A DNA stretch of 64,000 bases from positions 2,271,865 through 2,335,864 of the forward strand of contig JANVCC010000056.1 of assembly GCA_025345505.1 (NCBI GenBank), in the 5' to 3' direction. The notes beneath the pieces are model-generated. The model saw nothing but the letters and a program-made list of their open reading frames with translations. It did no database searches and was not told where the DNA came from. Of the stretch, positions 23,952-64,000 are shown piece after piece (positions within the stretch are counted from its first letter, which is position 1; each line of letters starts with the position of its first letter). The translations under genes and the position numbers were made by a program. This stretch comes from Todiramphus chloris collaris. Taxonomy: Eukaryota; Chordata; Aves; Coraciiformes; Alcedinidae.

Positions 23952-26900
23952 TAATTTGCTTTTACAGGGTATATATTAAGTGCCACAGCCAATATTTTTG
24001 TGTGAAGTTACCTGGGAGCAAGCTGGATAAACCTCACTTTTATCTAAGCTGAAACACCTTTCAGCTTCTCAGTGGATACTGTGACTATCACAGAACTCTG
24101 GGGCAAATCCCTCAAACTGAAAAAGGAAACCAACCAAAATTATAGAGAACGCTGTAGGAAAACATCTGTTGACAAAATGGAATTTCCAGCAATAAAAATA
24201 CTAGTCTGTCTGCTATCTATAGGTACAGAGCTCCCCATGGAAACTGCTGTTTGTCTGGGATGTGTGCATGCCTGTCACATGCCATCCACACCACTGAAAC
24301 ATTTTAGTTTGTGAAGCTCCAGCCACACAGAACAGACTTTAGTGCTTCTTCAGACCAGGGACAGAGTCTATTGCAGGGCAGACTGGGAACCAGGAAGCTG
24401 AGGTCCTTAATGCCATCAAGTCCGTGCGGTCGATTACAAGGGAGAACACCGATGACAGCCCCAGCCTTGCAGGCTGCAATGCTACTTGTCTAGTGACATC
24501 TCTGACAGTGGATGCTCCAGAGACCCCCCTAGAGCAGGGCTGACGGAAGAGAAGCAAATCGTCTGGCTGCCTGAACCTTCCTCAACTACCTGCAGACCCC
24601 TCCTGATGTGAACAAGCGAAAGCTTAGTTCGGGAAGTGAATGTTAAAGACAAAAGGTGTATGCAGCCTTTCCCCTGCAGTATTACATACCTGCCACACCC
24701 CGTTCTGATTCTAATCTCACTGCAAGGGACAACGAGTGGTAATGAAGTCAGGCTCTTTTTACATATCCACAGTGAAACAAACAAATTTCACTGGGTCAAA
24801 AGATACAAAATGCTATTAAAAAAGCTAACAGAGAAAAAAACCACAAAACCCAAACCAGAATACAGTAAGTTTAAAAACTAAAGGACTTACTTCATGAATT
24901 TGCTTGGGAAATCCTGGGTACGTTTTACCTCCAGAATTAGATGTAGCAGGAGAATTGTGTCCAAGATTGAGAAGCCAGCTGTTCTGGTTAATAGCTGTAA
25001 AATACCTGTACTGATAAATCAGGGTATCTATAAATACAGTTACAATTATTTTTTTTTCTGAAAACAACAGAATTCTGAGGTAAATACATACAATTTCATC
25101 ATGCTTACAGATACAAGAAAATTATGCTAAAACTGGTAGGTCAGTCAGTCTAAACCCACTATTTTAACAGCATTTCAAGTAGGTTAAAGGTGCTGAACTA
25201 CAAACTCCCCAAAATCTGTACTGTAAAATCAGTCCAGTGAAGGAGACATATTAAAAGCATTATTTTTTAAAGCTTTTTTTCTTTAAAGGAAAATATGTTA
25301 TTTATTGATATAGCAATAAAATATCTGTAATACATAACAATGCACCCTATTACACAACAATATTTAAGCTGTTAATTGTATCATTACTCTTTCTTCTTTT
25401 CCAAAATATAAACACAACCAAACCTTGATATATGAAATATTTAACTCATATATTTTGTTAAACTGGCATTTTCTGGCAATGGGGAGGGGAGTCTCAGAAG
25501 TCAGAAAGAAGGCATACCTAAATCCATAACTATCTGCTTACAGAGCATTTTGTACGAGTCCTTGGCTATTAGAAGTTGCCACACATACAAGGTTCTCATA
25601 TCTCTTGCAAATTATTGTCATGATTTCAGTATTTCTTCTGGACTACTTCCCTAAAGCAGACACATGGTACTCATATATATAAAACAATCCGAACCCTGTT
25701 CTAAAGCATGTCCCTGAATAAGTCTTTTCACATACAGTAAGTGTGAAATGTTCCTTTTACTCATCCCAGCTCAGAAATTATTTCTTTCTTGTATTTTGCA
25801 AACAACTCCTTTTTATTAGGTGCTTCCTAAATTATAATTAAGTACACTTCTAATAGCAGGAGACATTTCAGAAGTGGTGCCTTGGAATACGGTCTAATAC
25901 ACAATTACCTAAAAAGAGAAGGTTTCCCTATTGCTTTGTCTAATTCTATCCGTAACAGGTTATTTCGACTAGTATTCCCTCCTGGTAATTCTTTGAGGAT
26001 TACTTGAAAAGTTCTAGCACCAGCTCATCATTCTGCCACTCTATCTCATTTTGAGTCTGATTATATAAACGCTCAGAGGCTTTTAAAGATATTTAAAACA
26101 GTTATGTGGCATATATAAATAGGACATTGGATAGAAAGTTCACTACTTTTAATTTAGAAAAATCATCAATCTGACTTCACCACAGCTAGGAGCAGCATTC
26201 TTCTCAATTGTTGTCTTCTTATCAACGCACTTAGTGCTTTTCATTCTCATTTAGTGTGAGCACTTTCAGATCTTCTAGCACAGTACTGACCAGATTTTCT
26301 CTGTTAACATACCTACTACCACTCTCAGAGATACTCAGTCAATCTCCCCCAGTTTTCAACCCTATTTTTTTCTTCAGTGTCTGTCTGTTCTACACCTTTG
26401 CAACTCCATCTTACTAGTAAAGCTCTAACCTGTTCTCCCTTCACAGAACTCTAATCCCAATATAATTATTTCTTCTCTTAAAACCTGTGTTTTGCAGCTT
26501 GTAGTGCATTTTTACACTCCTCCTCTTTTGACATAAACTTCATTGTTAGTCCCTTTATTCTTAAGTCAGGGTTATTTCTGTGTCCGATTCCTAGTTTTGG
26601 AATCTTTGCATTAAATAACACCTACACTATATGCTTCAGGGGCCTCATGTTATTACTGGGACTATGCTGTGAAACTGCTTTTATTTATGTAGTTTTTCAA
26701 TTATTTATAAATTTTTTGGGCTTTTGTAACTTACTGCTATCAAAGTTTTCCTAGCTTTTTCCCCCTAAATCCTGGATTACATTGTTTTATGAAGACAGGT
26801 TCTCTCATTAATATTTATTGTTCAAAATGACACCCTTCAATACCGACTGAAAACTAGTAATTCTATTGCATGTTTGCAATGCTTCAGTAAAATACTTCCA

Positions 26901-29900
26901 AACAGTGAACCACTATCTATCAGGCACTGGTCATCACATACAGATTTATTTTATTTAACAATGACACTTCTGGAGCGCTTGGTAGTTCATTCTATCATTA
27001 ATTAGAACCACTTAATGTAACTGCTGTCAGCTTCCACTTTGACTACTTCAATAATTAAAAATTATTAGACACAATACCCTCCTCAGTTGGGCCATAAATA
27101 TTGCAATACACTGATTTACTCATTTTTGCAAAATAATCAATTTTTTTTCCTTTGTTCATGTAATTTCAGTTCTACTTACACATCAATCCTATTTACCCGC
27201 TTCGTTTATTTACATGCTTCATTTATTTACCTGCTTTATTTACCTGCTACTTTATCAGGGTAGCACAAAGCTCTACTTCTATACCCGTCTACCAATCTAT
27301 GATGTCTGCTGCCTCACAAAACTGAATAAAATTTTTGTTTGAAATAAGCTTTCAAATATATTGCTGGAAAACATTACCTTTACGAATAGCAGCTAGGCAA
27401 CGCAAAACCATACAGCACTAGCTCAGAACTGACTACCTTGAAGTCCACTTCTCAGGCTATTTCTATCAGCTTCACCATACAATATTAATTCTTTCCCACA
27501 TATACCAACCTAGATCTGTAAAGACTATTAGCAGCCAACATGAAGCTGCTTTCCCAGCTATAAAGGGTCTCAATCATATGTTCTTTTGCTCCTTAAACAA
27601 TTTACATCTATTTTAAATATTAAGATTTGCAAATACTACTGCTATGACCTTTTGAAAACCCTTAATGTTCCTAACTTAAGAACTGCAAGTAAGCATTCCT
27701 CTACCTGTGTCACTGCAGGTGCACTCTGCAGTGGCATCATGGACACTGCAACTAAACCATATAAGAAACCACTGCAATCTCCTCTGGTGCCACCCAGTAA
27801 GACCCCAGCTGAAACATACTTGAGTTGTGGCTGAATAAATGTAGTGGTTTTATCAAGATTACAGATAGAGAGATGGATCTAACCTCCACTTCCTCCTTTG
27901 CATTTTCTGGCTACATTAAAATCCACCCCTCCACCTTCTCTCATACATCCTACCACTAGACTGAAGACAGGTAGGTAATTTAATGTGACATACTTTACTG
28001 GTACCTTATCTGCTGTGGTTGCTTCGGCTTGTCTCACATAACCAGTACTTCAAAGCCATGTTTTAAATAACTATTGTATAGGACATTTGCCTTCAATTTT
28101 AAATCTTATTTCTTTTTCTTGCATAGGTTGTTTCCCATGTCTAATGTTAATGCTTTGAATAGGCTGCAACTTCTTCCTCCTAAGCATGTGCAGTCTTCTG
28201 AATAAGAGCTATTTTAAAATCCCCATGATGTCTACACATTAATGCTTACTTGCAATTTTACCTCAAATGTAAGTTGGGAAGTTACTGTACCCTGATTAGC
28301 TTGGCTATTCCTAATATTTTTATTAGTTATTCCTACCATAACTTTTCAGTGAGTGTAGAACTAGCCTTTCTTTCTTTACAGGTTGTTATTAATTGTTTAA
28401 TTATCTCTCTCCTCCTGTCTTCTCTCAGTTACCAACCTTGCCCCTTTTTAGGGCAGAACACATTAACTTCAAACCAGTCATCTACATGCTTTTTCTTTTT
28501 ATCTTGTATTCTGTTCTCTCCATCTGCCTCTTTTTCTGATCTAGCAAGCTACAGGCAGAGGAAAGAAAGCCCTTGATACTCTCCAAAGTACCACTGCTTA
28601 TACTTGCTGGAGGGGGGCAAAAAAAGGCAGATGCCTCCTTTCACACCTTCAACTACAGCACTTTCTCTGCTGACACTATCTCCACCTCCTACTGCAACTC
28701 CAGTGAGTACAAGAAAAGCACAGCTTCCAAGAACCAGAGAGGGGCAGACCTCAGTCAGTCTGATCTTCCAGTTCACTGAAAGTGAGAAGGCAGCCTTTGC
28801 TGTATTGTTACATCAGATGAGTACACATCAAGCATTTATACTTTTTCAGTGGAAGGCAGAAGATAAGCCATCCACAGGATTCTGTTGTTGTTTTCAGCAG
28901 AAGAGAAAAAAGGTTTAATTGAATTAAATTCAGAGGATGGGCAGAAAAAAGGGAAATGGCTCCTAGGCTGCAACACCCTCACTGCTGATGGTCTGCTGGA
29001 AAAGTCACTTCTTGCCCTCTTTCTCAGTTTCTTGGTGAATAAAGTAAGCCAAGCAAGTGTGTACTCATATATACACACATACCAAGTTCAGGGTAGAAAT
29101 GACAGGACACCTCCTTTTACCACTATTTCCACTCAAAATTAATACCAACATACCTCTTGAACATGCATTGTACAGAGTCCTTATAGCTGTTTCTCAGCTA
29201 TGTATGACAGAAGATACTGGCCAAGTTCTTTTTTAATTGCTAAGAACTGAGTTCTAAATGATGGGTAAAGTTCTTAAGAAAAACCCCAACATTTTCAATT
29301 TGCTTAGTTGCAGCAGTTGTTTTTATAATACTTATTTGGTTTGAAAAAAACTAATGCCGTTTGCAAAGTTAAATTTTAATTTTTTACAATCTAGATTGAT
29401 GGAATTTTCAGAAGTAATTTTATTAGAAGTTACACTCCCAAGATACTTTAAAGATTTTCATTGCCCTCGATCTTACTAAACATTGCTTTCCTGCCCTCTA
29501 GTGCTCATACCTATTTACATCTTCTGTACAAGTCTGGTTTTGGAAACCTACCATGTAAGTGGTCCTACTGAAATAAAATTATTTACTTAATGTCATACCA
29601 CAAAGTGATCCGAGCAGTACTTTAGTTGTGGCTCATGTACGTATCATATTGCTACCTATGCAGATACCTCAAAGGTAATAATTTTCAGGTTACTCCTCAT
29701 CTTACAAAACCAAGGTAAGACAGTTTTCTTTTTCAGCTGTGGACTATAAAATGGAGTTTTAAATGCATAAATTGAAGCTTACTTCTAGATTTGTTATTAA
29801 AACATTTTCACTGGTAGATGAAGCTGTTAGCTATATACCAAACTACAAGTTTCCACAGTACTTACAATTTTTCATCTGCATTAAAAGCTTTTCTACTTAA

Positions 29901-30004
29901 TGCAATTAACTTCCCCTCTAACAATGTAGTTGGTCATAACATTGTGCACGCTTACATTTTGAACAATGGGTTGACATACTACATTCTGTAATTACTCCCA
30001 TGCT
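23952..30004. other. Intergenic DNA between the CR1 copy and the TNKS2 3' end
   Basis: AT-rich sequence without recognisable exons on either strand. Notable only are an ATG-less 66-codon frame at 24343-24543 and a short tandem repeat at about 27187-27255. The left limit of the TNKS2 transcript is inferred, so the last part of this interval could be transcribed on the - strand. Confidence 0.5.
27187..27255. repeat. Short tandem repeat, about 17-bp unit
   Basis: Four diverged tandem copies of a unit resembling TTTACCTGCTTCATTTA, two of about 17 nt and two shorter, read directly. It lies in intergenic DNA. Confidence 0.7.
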
Positions 30005-30026
30005 GCCAGAAAACCAGTGAATTAAA

Positions 30027-30032
30027 TTTATT
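30027..30032 (-). terminator. TNKS2: Candidate distal TNKS2 poly(A) signal
   Basis: AATAAA on the - strand, 2.14 kb past the stop, followed by moderately U/G-rich transcript sequence. It is the preferred candidate for the main 3' end. Confidence 0.45.
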
Positions 30033-30417
30033 TAGTGTTAAATGTATATGGAATGTTATACAATACATGTAAAGACACTTCAGGATGAGTAAAGCAGAAC
30101 TTATTACACAAGAGATTAAAGGTTCACCTCAATAGTCAGTATTATCATTACAGCTTCCATCTTCAGAGTGCAAGGTATGTCATGCAAAAAAACAGCTCAA
30201 AAAATCCCCAGACAAAACCAACATTGTGGTACCATTTAAAATGCTATCATACCACAATATTTTACAAGACAGTAAGTGATCATTCATAGAGAATGAAGCA
30301 TTGTAGCAATAACAAAAAAGTTTAAAACATACTTCTGCATGAACACCAATTCCAGCATTACTATACCTAAGGAACAGGCAACATGCTGGGAGAAAGTACC
30401 TAAAAATCAAAGCCTTT

Positions 30418-30423
30418 TTTATT
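30418..30423 (-). terminator. TNKS2: Candidate internal TNKS2 poly(A) signal
   Basis: AATAAA on the - strand, 1.75 kb past the stop; an alternative site. Confidence 0.3.
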
Positions 30424-30705
30424 CATAGCCAATATTACTTTCTGCAAGAGTTATGCAATCTTAATTAATCAGATTCCTCACATAACTGGGTAAGGTTCAA
30501 TACATTTTTTACATAGAGCATAATCACATAACCACCACATCAGCAAGACAATTTCATTATCTTGACCAGTTACTACATTTAAAACCATGGTATGATAACA
30601 TGCCCTGCAAACAAATTGTCTTCTGGGACAGCGTCCTGTATGTAGAAGTATAAGCCAACTAAAATATACTCGTAACCACTTCAACCCCAAATGAACTATA
30701 ATTTG

Positions 30706-30713
30706 TATTTACA
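30706..30713 (-). promoter_or_regulatory. TNKS2: Pumilio-type octamer in TNKS2 3' UTR
   Basis: The transcript strand reads TGTAAATA, matching the PUF-protein consensus TGTANATA. Its use is inferred only. Confidence 0.35.
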
Positions 30714-31751
30714 TATTTTTGAAATATGTAGGCAAAAACTGCAGATGGAAGAGAAGCAGAATACACAAAGAAAGCTACAATGGGGCCAAACTGATCGGTG
30801 CCTTCAGCAACCCTGAATGAGACTTCAACAGAGGGCTGTACCTCTTCTTCCACCCAAGGGATCTTACCAGGGCTTCCAGTGGCAGCTACTGCCACGGAAG
30901 AGCTGCTCATCCCCCACACACACTCCTCACCCAGCTGGCCAAGCACAGGGAGCAGAGCTGCACCCCGACCAGTTCCACTCAGCCAAAAACCACTCAGATA
31001 AACACACTTCTACACACCTGCTTCAGCTACAGCTTGAACATTAACATGGAAGAAACACAGCAGATGACAAGATGGTTTTTAACATTTCCACCTCTCAATA
31101 TCAATACTCATAGCCTGAGGGCAGCAATAGGTAGATTAATTTACCAAAATAAGCATACAGAAAAAGGCCAAGTTGTTTGCCCTCATATTAGGAATAAACT
31201 ATTTAACTTCCCAGCTTAAATGTAAGCAAGACGAACTCAAGAAAGACCTCCCTTGAGGTTAATTTTCCAACTACATTTAAAGAAAATAATTTACTAAAAC
31301 TGTAACTTGCAAGGTCTACTAGCCTTGAAGTGAGGATACAGGCTAACTATATCTATAGTTAAATAAAAAAATTCAGAGGACATTTTACAGAAATAAAATA
31401 TGCAACTCTAAGGGGTAGGTGGAAAAACATTTTAGTATTCAGCTGGAACATTCTATTTTCATAGCCCATCACTCTCAGGAATGTATATTTCATAAATAAA
31501 AATACAGAACAAAACTCTGCATATTCAATCTAAAGTTGAATATTTCTAAACCTCTTCAGATAAAATTTGTTTTCTCCCTCACAAACAAGTAATAAACCCT
31601 GAAAAAATCCGGCTACTCAAATCTACTGTGCATGAGAAAACATACATGAACAAACCAACATCTGGAAAAAACATTTTGTACAAGATTGCAGTTCTAAACC
31701 ACTTATATTACAAAGCAATGTAAATAAATACCAGGCTAGTACAAAAGCTCT

Positions 31752-31759
31752 TATTTACA
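31752..31759 (-). promoter_or_regulatory. TNKS2: Pumilio-type octamer in TNKS2 3' UTR
   Basis: A second TGTAAATA on the transcript strand, 0.41 kb past the stop, upstream of the two distal poly(A) candidates and downstream of the proximal one. Confidence 0.35.
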
Positions 31760-31934
31760 GTTTTACAAATGAAATCGTTCTCAGTGTAAATGCAGTGTTT
31801 TAAAGAACACAGTATTAGTAAAATGAGTTCCTGTTAGAGAGCATTACAATTTCTGCTAAATTTCAATGCAGTATTGTATAAAACCACTGTTTCAAGTTAA
31901 TTTCTGTTTATAATTTAGTACAGCCAAACCCCAG

Positions 31935-31940
31935 TTTATT
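31935..31940 (-). terminator. TNKS2: Candidate proximal TNKS2 poly(A) signal
   Basis: AATAAA on the - strand only about 0.23 kb past the stop. Use of this site would remove both Pumilio-type octamers from the mRNA. Confidence 0.35.
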
Positions 31941-32170
31941 CCTGGAATGGTATCTGTTAAAGTGCTGAAAAAGAGGACATTTCTGAAATTTTAGAAAAAC
32001 ATACTGTACATTATTAAAGCTTTATCAAGTCAAAAATGGTATGTTTGTTCACATTTGCTACCATGCCACCTGCGGATGAAAGATTTTCAACAACATGTTG
32101 TAAATAACATGATGGCAGCCATCGGTATCTTCGCATCCAAAGTATGATGATTTCCCACAAGCAATTTGTC

Positions 32171-61990
<29,820 letters not shown>

Positions 61991-62420
61991 GCCGGGCCGG
62001 GCCCGCCGCAGGCGGCCGAAAAGCCCCCGCCGCCCCGCTCACAGGCCGCGGCCCTCCGCGGCGGCACCGCTCGACACGCGCCGCTGGGCGGGGCGCTGGC
62101 CCCGGCCGGTCGTGGCGGAGGGATCCAGCCCGAGCAGGCGCCGCGACAGCAGCAGCGCCGGCCTCGCTGCGCAGGCGCCGCCGGCAGCCTGGGCACGCAC
62201 GCGTGGGAGGTGGCGGCGGGCACGCACAGCAGGGCGCCCGGGCCGTGTGGGGCGTCTCGGCTTTTCTCAGCGTGGTGGGGGCTGGCGGTTCTCATGGCTG
62301 CGGCCGGTGTTCCCCTGCGCTCCCGGTGCCGGGGCGGACGCTCATCGCCGGGGCCTAGAGCTGGGAGCCGGCCGCGGACGCCGTGCTTGACCCCGGGGGC
62401 ACCCGGCCCTCCGGCCGCCT

Positions 62421-64000
62421 CTCCTAAACGGAACTTGTGTTGGGTCACAGTGCTCTCCCCTTCCTCCCCTCTGCCACGGCCCTTAGGGCTGCAGAAAACA
62501 TCTCAAACTGGATTCCTGTTATGCAAAATAGTTTTTCAGTATACTTTCTTTAAAAACTGGGGAGAAAGCAAAATAAAAGATACTGCTTACACAGTCTGTC
62601 TCTGACCTGATGCCTGCTCGGTTTTGGGGTAAGATCTGTAGCACAAAAACTCAAACGCACAGCTGGCAGCTTTTCCCATAACAGAAATATCCCTTTGCTG
62701 CTTACACCAATTAAAGGTAGATCAGGAGGCAACAACTATTGAAAGTTTTTTGGTTTTTTTTTTTAACCCCTGTAAAATGCTTAAGACTGCGTTTTAGTGC
62801 TAATGATGTAATTGAAGCCCTTACATAGCAAAATGTTTTGCCTAAAAAGAAATGCATAATAACCAGGAAATAGAAATTATGCAATATAAATGACATAGTA
62901 TTCTTAATCTCAGAAGACAAGACTAGAAAATACTCTTGGTTGGCTTTGCCGATTAAAGGTTTTGGAAGAGAACGGAGAGCGTTTCCCCCTTGTAAGCCCA
63001 ACAACCTTGATGGGACTAACCAGAGGATTCATTTGGTGATTTCAAAGTGTATTTTTCCACTTATGCCATGATAAAACATGTACTTTGGAAAAAGTAATTG
63101 AATAGATTCAGTAGCTTCCTGTTCGAAAGGCAGGAAAGATAAGTGCCCCTAAACTCCATTGAACTTGCAGACTATTGTTAGACAAGTAAATTAAACGGCT
63201 GAAGAACCAGGAAAGAGATGCAGCTGGTAATTTCCACAGTTTAGTCACTTCCATTCTGTTCAACACCCTGGTTTCTGGAACAAGGTAGTTACATTCATGT
63301 TGCCTGTTCCTCATCCGTGCTAAGGCCTAACCCGTGCCCAGGAATTTTTTTTTGGAAATTACAAGTTGTCCCAGGCAAAAATCATGCTACAGAGAGAGGT
63401 CAAAGTCTGATGCCTGTGTCTACATCCTGGCACTGTTTAGTTTACTAATTTACACACAGCCACAGTAGAAGAGGAACAGAGGAACACAGCCAGAACAGGG
63501 ACAGAAACCACGTGCTTTGACAAACACATGATGCCTTGGTCATGTGTATTTTCTGTCATCCCATTGGCTTTTCACCCCATCACCACTTAAATTACAAGCT
63601 GAGCTTGGCAGGCAGGGAAAAGTCAGGCTGTGCCTTTATCAGCTTTGTCACCCACACGTAATTCATCCACTGCTTTGCATGTGGCCATGATGTTCTGGCA
63701 TAAACTATCATCAAACGTGGCTCATAGGCCTGCAGTCATCTCAGACATTCCTGACTTCTCCAAATAGGCAAGATGAAAACTGCCATTTCTACAAGCAGGC
63801 TCTACAGACTGAAAACAAGACCTGCAGTGCTGCCCTCTGTTACCTTTTATTAGCCTCATTAGCACAGCTGGAAAAAATGTACAAGTTTTTGAATTTATAA
63901 ACCTTCTTCAGGCCTACAGCAGAAGCAGCAAATGCATTAACCTGGCATTTCCATTTCAAAACTGAAGAAGGGACTGTGTATCTACATGCCCGTGGAAGTG
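62421..64000. other. Upstream flank of TNKS2, no gene seen
   Basis: AT-leaning DNA after the CpG island with a T-rich patch near 62746-62764. No conserved frame or CR1 sequence was recognised on either strand. Confidence 0.6.

Larger units (their letters stand above)
30005..32170 (-). other. TNKS2: Probable TNKS2 3' UTR
   Basis: The stop codon of TNKS2 ends at 32171 and the - strand downstream carries three canonical AATAAA hexamers, at 31935-31940, 30418-30423 and 30027-30032. The most distal would give a 3' UTR of about 2.15 kb, a plausible length for this gene. The interval is AU-rich on the transcript strand and contains two Pumilio-type TGTANATA octamers. No coding frame is credible in it. 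The true end needs transcript data. Confidence 0.55.

Noticed and set aside
24343-24543. ATG-less 66-codon open frame on + with balanced amino-acid composition
   Set aside because: It looked exon-like at first, but no family was recognised and no convincing flanking splice pair was found. A protein search of this frame would settle it.

Overview
This window is vertebrate nuclear DNA, almost certainly from a bird. It is AT-rich with long introns, two CpG islands, GT-AG splicing and two degenerate 3' ends of CR1 LINEs, the characteristic sauropsid retroposon. Coding density is very low. Two protein-coding genes can be supported: FGFBP3 on the + strand (CDS 12529-13044) and TNKS2 on the - strand (27 coding exons, 61990 down to 32171). 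They converge tail-to-tail about 17 kb apart, the same relative arrangement recalled for the human 10q23.32 neighbourhood (TNKS2, FGFBP3, BTAF1).

Layout. 1-11.6 kb: AT-rich intergenic DNA with one CR1 fragment (about 1630-2223) and no recognisable gene; BTAF1, the expected neighbour, is not seen. 11.64-13.2 kb: CpG island holding the FGFBP3 promoter region, a probable non-coding first exon, the complete coding exon and its poly(A) signal. 13.2-30.0 kb: intergenic, with a second CR1 fragment (about 23757-23951), simple repeats and a few GC-richer patches. 30.0-32.17 kb: probable TNKS2 3' UTR with three AATAAA signals. 32.17-61.99 kb: TNKS2 exons 27 to 1. 61.49-62.42 kb: TNKS2 CpG-island promoter. 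62.4-64 kb: upstream flank without a recognisable gene.

TNKS2 was rebuilt exon by exon. All 26 introns have GT-AG ends, every exon phase joins in frame, and the summed CDS is 3504 nt (1167 codons plus stop), one residue longer than the recalled human protein of 1166. It holds ankyrin repeat clusters, a SAM domain and a PARP catalytic domain with the H-Y-E triad and CHCC zinc site intact. FGFBP3 encodes a secreted FGF-binding protein with all eight family cysteines but a much shorter low-complexity linker than the human protein.

The two genes are not known to act in one pathway; their proximity is old synteny. I found no clearly novel system. The points most worth a second look are the shortened FGFBP3 linker, the alternative 3' ends and Pumilio-type sites of TNKS2, the 37-nt exon 4, the reading frame that stays open from exon 1 into intron 1, and recurring T/G-rich (or A/C-rich) low-complexity tracts.
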